Shown here one piece after another: positions 39,458-49,061 of a stretch of 64,000 nt of DNA (the stretch's first letter is position 1; each line of letters begins with the position of its first letter). The translations under genes were made by a program, and so were the position numbers. The notes beneath the pieces are model-generated. The model had not been told where the DNA came from, searched no databases, and saw only the letters and a list, made by a program, of their open reading frames with translations. This DNA comes from Pseudomonas parasichuanensis (GTDB taxonomy: Bacteria > Pseudomonadota > Gammaproteobacteria > Pseudomonadales > Pseudomonadaceae): positions 124,001 through 188,000 of the forward strand of contig NZ_BQHO01000002.1 in assembly GCF_021601385.1 (NCBI RefSeq), given 5' to 3'.

Positions 39458-40078
39458 CTACTTGGCCAGCTTGTCGTAGCTGGTCATCAGGTTGCGGTAG
39501 TCGGGGATATGATTGGAGAACAAGGTCCCCAGCCCTTCGATGTCGTTGCGCCAGTCACGATGCAGTTCGCAGGCCACGCCGAACCAGGTCATCAGTTGCG
39601 CGCCGGCAGCCTCCATGCGGCGCCAGGCCGAATCGCGGGTCAACTCGTTGAAGGTGCCGGACGCATCGGTGACCACGAAGACCTCGAAGCCCTCCTCCAG
39701 CGCCGAAAGCGCCGGGAAGGCCACGCAGACCTCGGTCACCACCCCGGCGATAAGCAGTTGCTTCTTGCCGGTGGCCTTCACCGCCTTGACGAAGTCTTCG
39801 TTGTCCCAGGCGTTGATGTTGCCGGGGCGAGCGATGTACGGCGCATCGGGGAACTGCGCCTTGAGCTCGGGTACCAATGGGCCGTTGGGGCCGGTCTCGA
39901 AGCTGGTGGTGAGGATGGTCGGCAGCTTGAAGTACTTGGCCAGGTCGGCGAGCGCCAGCACGTTGTTCTTGAACCGGTCGGGGTCAATGTCGCGTACCAG
40001 CGACAGCAACCCGGCCTGATGGTCGACCAGCAGGACGGCAGCGTTGTTCTTGTCCAGTCGCTTGTATTGGAACGCCAT
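39458..40078 (-). CDS. YcaC-type cysteine hydrolase (isochorismatase-like)
   Basis: 206 residues of the isochorismatase-like hydrolase fold. The nucleophile Cys118 lies in IAGVVTEVCVAFPAL and the acid Asp19 in LLVDHQAGL. RPGNINAW near residue 84 matches the YcaC subgroup. The natural substrate of YcaC proteins is unknown. It is divergent from the NTF2-like/permease/aldehyde dehydrogenase operon across a 217-base region. Confidence 0.85.
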   Translation of the reverse strand: MAFQYKRLDKNNAAVLLVDHQAGLLSLVRDIDPDRFKNNVLALADLAKYFKLPTILTTSFETGPNGPLVPELKAQFPDAPYIARPGNINAWDNEDFVKAVKATGKKQLLIAGVVTEVCVAFPALSALEEGFEVFVVTDASGTFNELTRDSAWRRMEAAGAQLMTWFGVACELHRDWRNDIEGLGTLFSNHIPDYRNLMTSYDKLAK

Positions 40079-40295
40079 GGCTGAACTCCTTGCTTTGCAG
40101 GTAGGGAGTTTCCAGCGTAGGCAATCAACACACATTGGGCCGACCGTCAGTCGGCCGGTTTCTGCAGATCCAGGTCCTCTCATCCATTGGTTCACAAATT
40201 CCTGAACTGATTATTTGCCCGCAGCGATTTGTCCCCTCCGCCGCCACCACCAGAATCGCTTCACCAACAATCACAATAATCGTGAGGCCACTCCC

Positions 40296-40685
40296 GTGGA
40301 CCAGACACTCCAGGTTCGGCAGGCCGCTGCCGAGCTCGTTGCCGCCTTCGCCAGCAATGACACCGCCCGCTACTTCGCCTGCTTCAGCGAAGACGCCACC
40401 TTCCTTTTCCACACCTTGGCGCAACCGCTGCTGTCGCGCCGTGCCTACGAGGAACTCTGGGCCGCCTGGCAGGCCGACGGCTTTGCCGTGCTCGGCTGCG
40501 AATCCAGCAATGTGCAGGTGAGCCTGCAAGGCGACGTGGCGATCTTCATGCACGACGTGGCCACACGCCTGCGCATCGCTGGCGAAGAGCTTGCCCTGAA
40601 CGAGCGCGAGACCATCGTCTTGCGCCGGCACGGCGAGCGCTGGCTGGCCTGCCACGAACACCTGTCGGTCGTTTCACCCGCCTGA
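40296..40685 (+). CDS. SnoaL/NTF2-like fold protein
   Basis: 129 residues starting with GTG, MDQTLQVRQAAAELVAAFAS. The alpha-plus-beta cone of the DUF4440/SnoaL type is indicated by AAFASNDTARYFACFSEDATFLFH and the strand-rich C terminus RRHGERWLACHEHLSVV. It may be a small isomerase or hydrolase or a binding protein. It is the first gene of a unit with the NCS1 permease (86-base gap) and aldehyde dehydrogenase, so it probably acts on the transported compound. Confidence 0.7.
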   Translation: MDQTLQVRQAAAELVAAFASNDTARYFACFSEDATFLFHTLAQPLLSRRAYEELWAAWQADGFAVLGCESSNVQVSLQGDVAIFMHDVATRLRIAGEELALNERETIVLRRHGERWLACHEHLSVVSPA

Positions 40686-40771
40686 TCACTTTGAAAGCGG
40701 CCTTGCCGCACTGCCATCGCACCCACAACAAGGCCCCTCGAGGCCGACAACATACGCGCTGGAGCATCACC

Positions 40772-42271
40772 ATGAGCCACTCGACCGGTATCGAGACCAA
40801 TGGCGTCGAACAGATCCCCGACGATCAACGCGACGCCGCCCCGCTTGACCTGTTCCGCCTGATCTTCGGCGGTGCCAACACCTTCGCCACTGCCGTGCTG
40901 GGCAGCTTCCCGGTGCTGTTCGGGCTGTCGTTCCAGGCGGGCGTGTGGGCGATCCTGCTCGGCGTCGGCGTCGGCGCGCTGATCCTTGCACCGATGGGCC
41001 TGTTCGGCGCGCTCAACGGCACCAACAACGCGGTGTCGTCCGGTGCGCACTTTGGCGTGCACGGGCGCATCGTCGGCTCGTTCCTGTCGCTGCTGACTGC
41101 GGTGGCGTTCTTCTCGCTGTCGGTGTGGAGCTCGGGCGATGCCCTGGTCGGCGGCGCCAAGCGCCTGGTCGGCCTGCCGGAAACCGACCTGACCCTGGGC
41201 CTGGCCTACGGCCTGTTCGCGGTGCTGGTACTGGTGGTGTGCATCTTCGGTTTCCGCTTCATGCTGTGGGTCAACAAGATCGCCGTGTGGGCATCGAGCC
41301 TGCTGTTCCTGCTGGGCATCTTCGCCTTTGCCGGGCCGTTCGACGCGGGCTTCGCCGGCAGCGTCAACCTCGGCCAGCCGGGCTTCTGGGCAGCCTTCGT
41401 CGGCGCTGCGATCCTGGCCATGAGCAACCCGGTGTCGTTCGGCGCCTTCCTGGGTGACTGGTCGCGCTACATCCCGCGCGCCACGCCGAAATCGCGGATC
41501 ATGCTGGCGGTGATCCTGGCCCAGGTGGCCACGTTGATCCCGTTCCTGTTCGGCCTGTGCACCGCCACCCTGGTGGCCAGCCAGGCGCCGGACTACATCG
41601 CCGCCAACAACTACGTCGGCGGCCTGCTGGCGATCTCGCCGGGCTGGTTCTTCCTGCCGGTGTGCCTGATCGCGGTGATCGGCGGCATGTCCACCGGCAC
41701 CACGGCGCTGTACGGCACCGGCCTGGATATGTCCAGCGTGTTCCCGCGCCTGCTCAGCCGCGCCGCCGCCACCCTGCTGATCGGCGTGCTGGCCATCGGC
41801 TTCATCTTCATCGGCCGCTTCACCTTCAACCTGGTGCAGAGCGTGTCGACCTTCGCGGTGCTGATCATTACCTGCACCAGCCCGTGGATGGTGATCATGA
41901 TCCTCGGCCTGATCACCCGCCGCGGCTTCTACCACGCCGACGACCTGCAGGTGTTCACTCGCGGCCAGCAAGGCGGCCACTATTGGTTCTGCCACGGCTG
42001 GAACTGGCGCGGCATGGGGGCGTGGATCCCCAGTGCGCTGGTTGGCCTGTGCTTCGTCAACCTGCCCGGGCAGTTCGTCGGCCCGCTGGGTGAACTGGCC
42101 GGCGGCATCGACCTGAGCCTGCCGGTCACCCTGGGTATCGCCGGCGTGCTGTACCTGATTCTGCTCAACCTGTTCCCTGAACCGGCTGGCGTGTACGGCC
42201 CGCAAGGCCCGCGCTGGGTGCGTTGCAAAAGCACGCCCGTGAAGCCCGTGACCACCGCCGAAATGGCCTGA
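40772..42271 (+). CDS. NCS1-family nucleobase/cation symporter
   Basis: Inner-membrane transporter of 499 residues with about 12 helices. The N-terminal LFRLIFGGANTFATAVLGSF and the following GVGVGALILAPMGLFGALNG match the cytosine/purine permease (CodB-like) branch. The start at 40772 follows TGGAGC. The dehydrogenase gene begins 13 bases after its stop, so the substrate is probably a nitrogen compound whose breakdown yields an aldehyde. No specific substrate can be read. Confidence 0.82.
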   Translation: MSHSTGIETNGVEQIPDDQRDAAPLDLFRLIFGGANTFATAVLGSFPVLFGLSFQAGVWAILLGVGVGALILAPMGLFGALNGTNNAVSSGAHFGVHGRIVGSFLSLLTAVAFFSLSVWSSGDALVGGAKRLVGLPETDLTLGLAYGLFAVLVLVVCIFGFRFMLWVNKIAVWASSLLFLLGIFAFAGPFDAGFAGSVNLGQPGFWAAFVGAAILAMSNPVSFGAFLGDWSRYIPRATPKSRIMLAVILAQVATLIPFLFGLCTATLVASQAPDYIAANNYVGGLLAISPGWFFLPVCLIAVIGGMSTGTTALYGTGLDMSSVFPRLLSRAAATLLIGVLAIGFIFIGRFTFNLVQSVSTFAVLIITCTSPWMVIMILGLITRRGFYHADDLQVFTRGQQGGHYWFCHGWNWRGMGAWIPSALVGLCFVNLPGQFVGPLGELAGGIDLSLPVTLGIAGVLYLILLNLFPEPAGVYGPQGPRWVRCKSTPVKPVTTAEMA

Positions 42272-42284
42272 CTGGAAACCGACC

Positions 42285-43715
42285 ATGACCACCTCTCACT
42301 ACATCGACGGCCGCTGGGTCGAAGGCCAGGGCAGCGACTGCATCGTTGTACACAACCCGTCCGACGGCCTGCCGTTCGCCGAACTGATGGCCGCCAGCAC
42401 CGGCCAGGTCGACCAGGCCGTGGCCGCCGCACGCCGCGCGCTCGGCACCTGGAAAACCGTGTCCGCCAGCGAACGCGCCGGCTACCTGCGCGGCTTTGCC
42501 GAGCAACTGGGCCAGCGCCGCGACGAGCTGATCGCCCTGCAGATGCGCAACAACGGCAAGCCGCGCCACGAGGCCGAGATCGACCTGGACGACGCCATCG
42601 CCACCTTCGCCTACTACGCCGACCTGGCTGAACAGCTGCCGGCGAAAAACCGTGACGTGCCCCTGGCCGCACCGGGCTTTACCGCCCGCACCCGCCTGGA
42701 GCCGGTGGGCGTGGTCGGCCTGATCGTGCCGTGGAACTTCCCGCTGGTGACCAGCGCCTGGAAGCTCGCCCCGGCCCTGGCCGCCGGCTGCACCGTGGTG
42801 CTCAAGCCCTCCGAAGTGACCCCGCTGATCGAACAGGCCTACGGTCAGATCGCCGAGGTGCTGGGCCTCCCGGCAGGCGTTCTGAACATCGTCAACGGCA
42901 AGGCCGAGACCGGCGCGGCCCTCAGCGGCCACAACGGCCTGGACAAGCTGTCGTTCACCGGCAGCAACGGCGTTGGCAGCCAGGTGATGCGCGCGGCTGC
43001 CGCGCAATGCCGGCCGGTGACCCTGGAGCTGGGCGGCAAGTCGGCCATCGTGGTGTTCGACGATTGCGACGTGGACCAGGCCGTGGAATGGATCGTCGCC
43101 GGCATCACCTGGAACGCCGGGCAGATGTGCTCGGCCACTTCGCGCCTGCTGGTGCAGGACGGCATCGCCGAGGCGCTGCTGCCGCGCCTGCAGCAGGCAT
43201 TGGAGAAACTGCGCGTCGGCAACCCGCTGAATGAGGAAGTGGACATGGGGCCACTGACCAGCCAGGCGCAGTGGCTCAAGGTCGCCAGCTACTTCGCCAC
43301 GGCCCGCGAGGAAGGCCTGAAGTGCCTGGCCGGCGGCACGGCGCTGGACCGCGACGGCTGGTTCGTCAGCCCGACGCTGTATGTGGACGTGCCCGAGAAC
43401 AGCCGCCTGTGGGGCGAGGAGATCTTCGGGCCGGTGCTGTGCGCGCGGCGCTTCGTCACGGAAGCCGAGGCCATCGTCCAGGCCAACGACAGCCGCTTCG
43501 GGCTGGTCGCCACCGTGTGCTCCGCCGACCTGGAACGCGCCGAGCGCGTGGCCGATGCGCTGGAGGTGGGGCATGTGTGGATCAACTCGGTGCAGGCGGT
43601 GTTCGTCGAGACGTCGTGGGGCGGCACCAAGGGCAGCGGGATCGGGCGCGAGCTCGGGCCTTGGGGGTTGTCGGGGTATCTCTCGGTGAAGCATGTGACG
43701 CGCTGCCTGGGCTAA
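42285..43715 (+). CDS. Aldehyde dehydrogenase (betaine/aminoaldehyde-type)
   Basis: NAD(P)-dependent enzyme of 476 residues that oxidises an aldehyde to its acid. Catalytic Cys282 is in GQMCSATSR and general base Glu248 in TLELGGKS. The cofactor-binding segments VVGLIVPWNFPLV and FTGSNGVGSQVM are present. The closest look is to betaine-aldehyde and aminobutyraldehyde dehydrogenases. It forms a transport-plus-oxidation unit with the two preceding genes. Confidence 0.87.
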   Translation: MTTSHYIDGRWVEGQGSDCIVVHNPSDGLPFAELMAASTGQVDQAVAAARRALGTWKTVSASERAGYLRGFAEQLGQRRDELIALQMRNNGKPRHEAEIDLDDAIATFAYYADLAEQLPAKNRDVPLAAPGFTARTRLEPVGVVGLIVPWNFPLVTSAWKLAPALAAGCTVVLKPSEVTPLIEQAYGQIAEVLGLPAGVLNIVNGKAETGAALSGHNGLDKLSFTGSNGVGSQVMRAAAAQCRPVTLELGGKSAIVVFDDCDVDQAVEWIVAGITWNAGQMCSATSRLLVQDGIAEALLPRLQQALEKLRVGNPLNEEVDMGPLTSQAQWLKVASYFATAREEGLKCLAGGTALDRDGWFVSPTLYVDVPENSRLWGEEIFGPVLCARRFVTEAEAIVQANDSRFGLVATVCSADLERAERVADALEVGHVWINSVQAVFVETSWGGTKGSGIGRELGPWGLSGYLSVKHVTRCLG

Positions 43716-43732
43716 ACCCCTCCCAATCACAG

Positions 43733-43769
43733 AAAGCCACCTGCCGACCTGTGCGACAGGTGGCTTTTT
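43733..43769 (+). terminator. Terminator after the aldehyde dehydrogenase gene
   Basis: AAAGCCACCTG and CAGGTGGCTTT pair around a 13-base loop and are followed by a T-run, 17 bases after the stop. Confidence 0.88.
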
Positions 43770-43807
43770 CAATTTGAAATGGCCGTTGTGATTGCGACGC
43801 ATCCCCA

Positions 43808-43834
43808 GTGGGAGCGGCGGCTCGCCGCTCCCAC
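43808..43834. repeat. Short GTGGGAGCGGCG palindrome
   Basis: GTGGGAGCGGCG and CGCCGCTCCCAC in inverted orientation, a REP-related hairpin between the aldehyde dehydrogenase and DUF3422 genes. Confidence 0.7.
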
Positions 43835-43966
43835 AAGTGTGCCTTCGCTGAGTTGGTGATGGGGCGCGGGGTTGCAGAGTGACCACTTCTGGCGTCCTGT
43901 TTGTCGCATGGGTCGACATGCATGCCTCATGACCGTGTCACGGCGACCTGGTGCAAGGCGAAAGCC

Positions 43967-44026
43967 TTGCAGCGCTCTTAAGATCGAGCGCCGCCCGCGC
44001 GGCGCTCGATCTTGTAGGCGCTGCAA
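43967..44026. repeat. Large two-tier palindrome, cruciform-like
   Basis: Outer arms TTGCAGCGC (43967-43975) and GCGCTGCAA (44018-44026) enclose four unpaired bases on each side and then a perfect 15-bp stem, AAGATCGAGCGCCGC with GCGGCGCTCGATCTT, around CCGC. It differs from the REP family elsewhere in the window. It sits 126 bases before the DUF3422 start; no gene is seen between 43716 and 44151. Confidence 0.85.
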
Positions 44027-44151
44027 ATGCCCAGGCATGCACTTCGCGGCCAATACTCGATCGCCTGCCGATCTCCCCCGTGACTTTTCCCCCTCCCCGC
44101 AGAGTCCCACTCCCTGGTAGCCCCACAATCACAACACCAGGCCGGCCTTCT

Positions 44152-45369
44152 ATGCACCCTCAACGCACCGCCTTGCACAACGAACTGCACGCCCGCCCGT
44201 CGCTGTATTTCGACGGCCCGGCCCATGTCTTCCACTTCGCCCTGCTCGGTGGCGACGCGGCCTGCCAGTCACTGCTGCAACGCTGCTGCCCCGAAGCGCC
44301 CGACCCGTACTCCGCCCAGGGCATCACCCAGCTCGACGGCCATCCGTTCAAATGGGAACGGCATACCGAGTTCTTCACCCTGACCCTGGTGGTGCCCTGC
44401 GCCAGCAGCGACAGCGACTGGCAGGTGCTGCCAGAGGTGCTGGCCAAGGCCATCGCCCCACAGGCGGCGCAGGTGATCAACGCGGTGCAGGTGCTGGTGC
44501 GCGATGAACAGGACCTGCACCTGACCCGCTACGGCTTCAAGGACCCTTGCGGTTCCTGCGTCGGCGGCGGGGATGCCGCGGTATGGAGCGATTTTCGCCT
44601 GACCGCCGACGGCACCAACCGTTTCCTGTTCATCAACCGCCGCCTCAACGCCTACCGTCAGGGCCGCATGATCCGTCGCCTGCTGGAGATCGAGACCTAC
44701 CGCATGATGGCCTCGCTGACCCTGGACACAGCCAAGGCCCTGAGCCACGAGCTGGACACCTTCGACAAGACCCTGGTGAGCCTGTCCGAACGCGGCGCCA
44801 GCGCCGCCGGGCATGACTCCAAGGCGTTGCTCGAAGCCATTGCCCTGCTGTCGCGCCAGGTGGTCAGCCGCACGGTAAAGACCCGCCACCGCTTCGGCGC
44901 CACCCAGGCCTATGCGCAACTGGTGTTCGAACGCCTGGGCGAACTGCGTGAAAGCCATGTGGGGGATTGCCAGCGCCTGGGGGTGTTCATCGAGCGGCGA
45001 TTCAAGCCGACCGTGCGCTACTGCGCGGCCACCGAACAGCGCCTGGAACAGCTGGCGAAGAACGTGGCCAACCTCGGCGACCTGTTGCAGGCGCGGGTGC
45101 AGGTGGAGATGGAAGAACAGAATGCCGGGATCCTGCAAAGCCTCAATGCCCGGGCCGACGCCCAGGTGAAGATCCAGCGGGCGGTGGAAGGCTTGTCGAT
45201 CATTGCGATCACCTACTACCTGCTGAACCTGTTCAAGCTGCTGTACGGCGGGCTGAATGTGCTGGGTGCGGGGCTGGCGGCGCGGGAGGCGCTGCTGGGG
45301 ATGGCACCGCCGGTGCTGCTGGTGTTGCTGCTGATCTTGCTGCGTATCAGGCGGGCCAAGCAGCACTGA
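44152..45369 (+). CDS. DUF3422 family membrane-anchored protein
   Basis: 405 residues. The N terminus MHPQRTALHNELHARPSLYF is the family signature. The middle is helical with a likely coiled coil (residues 180-340), and the C terminus has one or two membrane helices (about 345-397) followed by the basic tail RIRRAKQH. Function unknown. The frame is open 67 codons upstream through the palindrome, but that part is not family-like. Confidence 0.85.
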   Translation: MHPQRTALHNELHARPSLYFDGPAHVFHFALLGGDAACQSLLQRCCPEAPDPYSAQGITQLDGHPFKWERHTEFFTLTLVVPCASSDSDWQVLPEVLAKAIAPQAAQVINAVQVLVRDEQDLHLTRYGFKDPCGSCVGGGDAAVWSDFRLTADGTNRFLFINRRLNAYRQGRMIRRLLEIETYRMMASLTLDTAKALSHELDTFDKTLVSLSERGASAAGHDSKALLEAIALLSRQVVSRTVKTRHRFGATQAYAQLVFERLGELRESHVGDCQRLGVFIERRFKPTVRYCAATEQRLEQLAKNVANLGDLLQARVQVEMEEQNAGILQSLNARADAQVKIQRAVEGLSIIAITYYLLNLFKLLYGGLNVLGAGLAAREALLGMAPPVLLVLLLILLRIRRAKQH

Positions 45370-45394
45370 GCAACCATTCGCGAGGCACGCCCCC

Positions 45395-45518
45395 TGTAGG
45401 AGCGGCCTTGTGCCGCGAAAGGGCTGCGCAGCAGCCCCGGCAATTTATGTGGTAACGCTGGGGGCCGCTTTGCGGCCCTTTCCGGCCGGTCCGGCGCCCC
45501 GGCGAGGCCGCTCCTACA
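45395..45518. repeat. REP pair (inverted TGTAGGAGCGGCC elements)
   Basis: Left unit TGTAGGAGCGGCCTTGTGCC; right unit ends GAGGCCGCTCCTACA. Both have internal GC hairpins. Between convergent DUF3422 and mechanosensitive channel genes. Confidence 0.85.
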
Positions 45519-45551
45519 GAGAAGCGGTGCAAGGCAGTTGCTTGTGCAACA

Positions 45552-47954
45552 TCACGCCGGCTCGTCAGCCGGCCGCCCGTTGTCCTGCACCAGCACCATG
45601 GTCTGCTGCGAAGACAGGGGAATCCCTTCATCGCGCAAGCGCCCAAGGATGGTGAACAGCAGGTCGCTGCGGGTGCTCGATACCTGCCGCGGCGAGGCCA
45701 CGTACCCGCTGACGCCAATCACCATGCCACTGCTGGTCAGGTCCTTGAACGTCACCGAGCAGGCCGGTGCATCGAGAATCGACTCATGCTCGTGGTAAGC
45801 CGCCAGCAACACTTCACGCACCTTGGCCGGGTCGGTCTCCAGCGGCAGCGTGAGGGTGATGCCGACCACCCCGAGGGCATTGGCCATGGTCACGTTGCGC
45901 ACGTTCTGCGAAATGAACTGCGAGTTGGGCACGATCACCGTCGAGCGGTCGGACATCTGGATCTCGGTGGCGCGCACGTTGATGCGGCGGATATCGCCCT
46001 CCACGCCCGCCAGGCTGACCCAATCGCCCACTTTCACCGGGCGCTCGGTCAGCAGGATCAGGCCGGAAATGAAGTTCTGCACGATCTGCTGCAGGCCGAA
46101 ACCGATACCCACCGACAGCGCACTGACCACCCAGGTCAGGCTGGTCAGGTTGATGTGCAGGGTGGACATCACCAGCATGGCCAGGAACAGGAAGCCCAGG
46201 TAACCCACCAGGGTTACCAGGGAGGCACGCATACCGGCGTCCATGTCGGTTTCGGGCAGCAGGCGATCGCTGAGCCAGCGCTTGACCACACGGATGGCGA
46301 ACCAGCCACCGATGAAGATGGCCACCGCCAACAGGATGTCCTGGGGCACGATGTTCAGGTTGCCGAGCACCTTGCCGCCCGTACCGTCCCAGTCCGCCAG
46401 ACTCAACAACAGCTCACCCGGGCTGGTGCCCGAGGGCATGAACACCAGCAAGGCGGCGGCGAACAGCAGCACGGTGCGGCCGATACCCGCCAGGATGGTG
46501 CTGGCCTGAGCCTGGTGACGCTGTTGCAGGCCGAGGGCCGAGGCCAGTGCCAGGCCGCCGGGCTGGCGGGGCGACAGCAGGGTTTCGCACAGGTCGCCGA
46601 ACACCGTCACCAGCAGGTAGGCACACACGGTGACCACGCTGATCCACAGCAACTTGGCGGTGAGGAAGTAGGCCAAGGTCAGGTAACCGGCCACCAGCGT
46701 CAGCAGGATCGCCACCACCCACACCACGATCACGAACGGGATCAGCCCGATCAGGCCTTTGGGGCGCTCCAGGCCATGCTGGCGACGGGCACGGCGGTAA
46801 CACACCAGCGCAGCGACGAACAGCAGTGACACCACCAGCGCAGTCAGGCCGTTGGTGGCCAGGGTGAGCGCCAGGCTGGTACCGATCACGCTGTTGATGC
46901 GCTCCTGGGTGAGCATCACCATCAGCGTCAGGGCCAGCACCTTGGGGAACCAGCTCAGGGCGCTGGCCACTTCGTCGGCAATCGGCGGCAGCCGCCACGA
47001 CGGGCGCTGCAGCATCAACATGGCGCGGCCCAGGCCGGAGATGAAGGCGCTGAACACCACCAGGGCGAGCACGTGGTTGGTCAGACTGGCCAGGTCGGTG
47101 CCCAGCTCGGCGCTGCTTTCCAGGCCCCAGCGCAGCAACGACACCGAGCCGGAGATGGTGCCCAGGGTCGCCAGGCTGACGCTCACGGCCAGGGCACTGC
47201 GGCGTAGCCGGCCTACGGGCAGCCAGCGCACCATGGCATTGGCCAGCAAGCGCTCGAGCACCCGGCGCACCAGGGTCCAGACCAGCACTGCGGCCACCAG
47301 GGCGCTGATGAACAACCAACGGTGCTCGGCGCTGAACGCGCTGGCCATGGCGTCGGCGGCCTCTGCGCGCAGGTCGCGCAGACGCGCCACGTCGTCATCG
47401 GTGGGGCGGATCAGGCTCGACCAGAACGCCGGGCTCAGCGGGCTGGCGGCGCGGCTGGTGATCTGCGAGTTGAACAGGCTACGGCGCAGGTTGACGATCT
47501 GCGTGGACAAGTCACGGGCAGACTGGGCCAGCGCGGTGGTGTCCTTCTGCTCGGCGAGCAGCGCGTTCTTTTCGTCGGTCAGCTGTTTGCGCTGGCGGGT
47601 CAGGCTCTCGGCCTCTTCCGGCATCGGCGGGCCGAGCACGTTGAGCTGGTCGTCCACCCGCTGCACATCGGCGGTGCGCGCGGTGACCAGCACATCGGCC
47701 TGACGCTGCACCTGCAAGGCCGACTGGCGCAACTGCGCGAGCAGGTCGTCGTTGGCGTTGCTGGTGACGCCCTGGCGGATCTGGTCGAGCCGTTCGCTCA
47801 GCTCCTCAAGGCCGGCATTTTCATCCAGCACCTGTTGCTCGGCCACGGCCAGGCGCGACACCGGGGTGGCTGGTGCAGCCCAGACGGGCACGGCCACCCA
47901 CAGTAGCAGGGCCAGAATCCCCACATAGAATCGGTCAAGGCTGACACGCCTCAT
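45552..47954 (-). CDS. DUF3772 plus MscS-type mechanosensitive channel protein
   Basis: Large inner-membrane protein of 800 residues. A signal peptide (about 1-26, ending VPVWA) is followed by a periplasmic helical domain of the DUF3772 type with coiled coil (30-170), about ten membrane helices (200-560), and the MscS pore helix and beta domain (WVVSALSVGIGFGLQQIVQN, then LTERPVKVGDWVSL near 630). It resembles the MscK/YbdG-like multi-helix channels that gate on membrane tension. Its exact conductance role is unknown. The ada gene ends 54 bases upstream on the same strand. Confidence 0.87.
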   Translation of the reverse strand: MRRVSLDRFYVGILALLLWVAVPVWAAPATPVSRLAVAEQQVLDENAGLEELSERLDQIRQGVTSNANDDLLAQLRQSALQVQRQADVLVTARTADVQRVDDQLNVLGPPMPEEAESLTRQRKQLTDEKNALLAEQKDTTALAQSARDLSTQIVNLRRSLFNSQITSRAASPLSPAFWSSLIRPTDDDVARLRDLRAEAADAMASAFSAEHRWLFISALVAAVLVWTLVRRVLERLLANAMVRWLPVGRLRRSALAVSVSLATLGTISGSVSLLRWGLESSAELGTDLASLTNHVLALVVFSAFISGLGRAMLMLQRPSWRLPPIADEVASALSWFPKVLALTLMVMLTQERINSVIGTSLALTLATNGLTALVVSLLFVAALVCYRRARRQHGLERPKGLIGLIPFVIVVWVVAILLTLVAGYLTLAYFLTAKLLWISVVTVCAYLLVTVFGDLCETLLSPRQPGGLALASALGLQQRHQAQASTILAGIGRTVLLFAAALLVFMPSGTSPGELLLSLADWDGTGGKVLGNLNIVPQDILLAVAIFIGGWFAIRVVKRWLSDRLLPETDMDAGMRASLVTLVGYLGFLFLAMLVMSTLHINLTSLTWVVSALSVGIGFGLQQIVQNFISGLILLTERPVKVGDWVSLAGVEGDIRRINVRATEIQMSDRSTVIVPNSQFISQNVRNVTMANALGVVGITLTLPLETDPAKVREVLLAAYHEHESILDAPACSVTFKDLTSSGMVIGVSGYVASPRQVSSTRSDLLFTILGRLRDEGIPLSSQQTMVLVQDNGRPADEPA

Positions 47955-48008
47955 CGAATATTCCTCTATACAACTCGACAGGGCGTGAATTCTACGCGGT
48001 CCGGCCGC

Positions 48009-49061
48009 TCAGGAGGGTGCCGTTTCTCGGGCCAACAGCTGGCGTTTGCGTTCCACACCCCAACGGTAACCGCTGAGGTCGCCATCGCGGCGCACCACAC
48101 GATGGCACGGGATGGCGACGGCGATGGTGTTGGCGGCGCAGGCCTGGGCCACGGCGCGCACAGCCTTGGGCGCGCCGATACGCTCGGCGATGTCGGTGTA
48201 GCTGACCCGGCTGCCCGCCGGCACTTCGCGCAGCGCCTGCCAGACCCGCTCCTGGAACGCCGTGCCCTGCACATCCAAGGGCAGCGCCAGGCCCAGCGCC
48301 GGGGCTTCGACAAAGCCGATCACATCAGCAACCAGGCGCTCGAAGGTGTCATCGCCACCAATCAGGTGCGCATTGGGGAATTTGTCCTGCAGGTCCTGGA
48401 GCAACGGCTCGGGTTCATCGCCCAACAGGATCGCGCAGATGCCGCGTTCGCTCTGCGCCACCAGGATCGCCCCCAGTGAGCACTGGGCGAGTGCAAAACG
48501 GATGGTCGCGCCCTGCCCGCCGGCCCGGTACTCACGGGGGCGCATCCCCAGGCGCTCGGCGGCACTTTCATAGAAGCGGCTGTTGGAGTTGTAACCGGCG
48601 TCATAGATGGCCTCGGTGACACTGCCGGCAGCCTCCAGCCCCTCGCGCAGGCGCCGGGCGCGGAATGCCGAGGCATAGGCCTTGGGGGTAAGGCCGGTTT
48701 CGGCCTTGAACAGGCGGTGCAGATGGAACGGACTGAGGTTCAGCTCAGCGCCCAGCTGGTCGAGGTTGGGCGCCGTGTCGCTGGCTTCGATCAGGCGGCA
48801 GGCGCGCGCTACCAACTCGCTGCGGCGTACCCCGTGGTTGCCCTCCGCGCAACGCTTGCAGGCGCGGTAACCGGCCGCCTCGGCTTGTTTGCCGTTAGTG
48901 AAGAACTCAACGTTTTCACGCTTGGCCAGGCGCGATTTGCAGGCCGGGTGGCAGTACACCCCAGTGGTGCGCACGGCATAGACGAAGTGGCCGGTGGCCG
49001 CGCTGTCACGGGTTTGCACAGCGTGCCAGCGCTCGGCGTCGGTGGTGTAGGTGGGCTTCAT
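48009..49061 (-). CDS. ada: Ada: O6-methylguanine-DNA methyltransferase and transcriptional regulator
   Basis: 350 residues. The N-terminal zinc domain has Cys37, Cys41, Cys68 and Cys71, equivalent to the phosphotriester-accepting set of E. coli Ada. It is followed by an AraC-type DNA-binding region (LSPFHLHRLFKAETGLTPKAY) and a C-terminal suicide methyltransferase domain with PCHR (Cys319). Methylation of the N-terminal Cys normally makes Ada an activator of alkylation-repair genes. A DNA-glycosylase gene lies 93 bases upstream on the same strand, consistent with an adaptive-response unit. Confidence 0.94.
   Translation of the reverse strand: MKPTYTTDAERWHAVQTRDSAATGHFVYAVRTTGVYCHPACKSRLAKRENVEFFTNGKQAEAAGYRACKRCAEGNHGVRRSELVARACRLIEASDTAPNLDQLGAELNLSPFHLHRLFKAETGLTPKAYASAFRARRLREGLEAAGSVTEAIYDAGYNSNSRFYESAAERLGMRPREYRAGGQGATIRFALAQCSLGAILVAQSERGICAILLGDEPEPLLQDLQDKFPNAHLIGGDDTFERLVADVIGFVEAPALGLALPLDVQGTAFQERVWQALREVPAGSRVSYTDIAERIGAPKAVRAVAQACAANTIAVAIPCHRVVRRDGDLSGYRWGVERKRQLLARETAPS

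Noticed and set aside
40445-42292. 615-codon minus-strand open frame across the NCS1 permease gene
   Set aside because: Antisense shadow with compositionally skewed His/Arg/Gln-rich sequence.
43716-44151. Extending the DUF3422 gene upstream to 43951
   Set aside because: The extra codons would be read through the two-tier palindrome and encode no family-like sequence; ATG 44152 begins the family-type N terminus.
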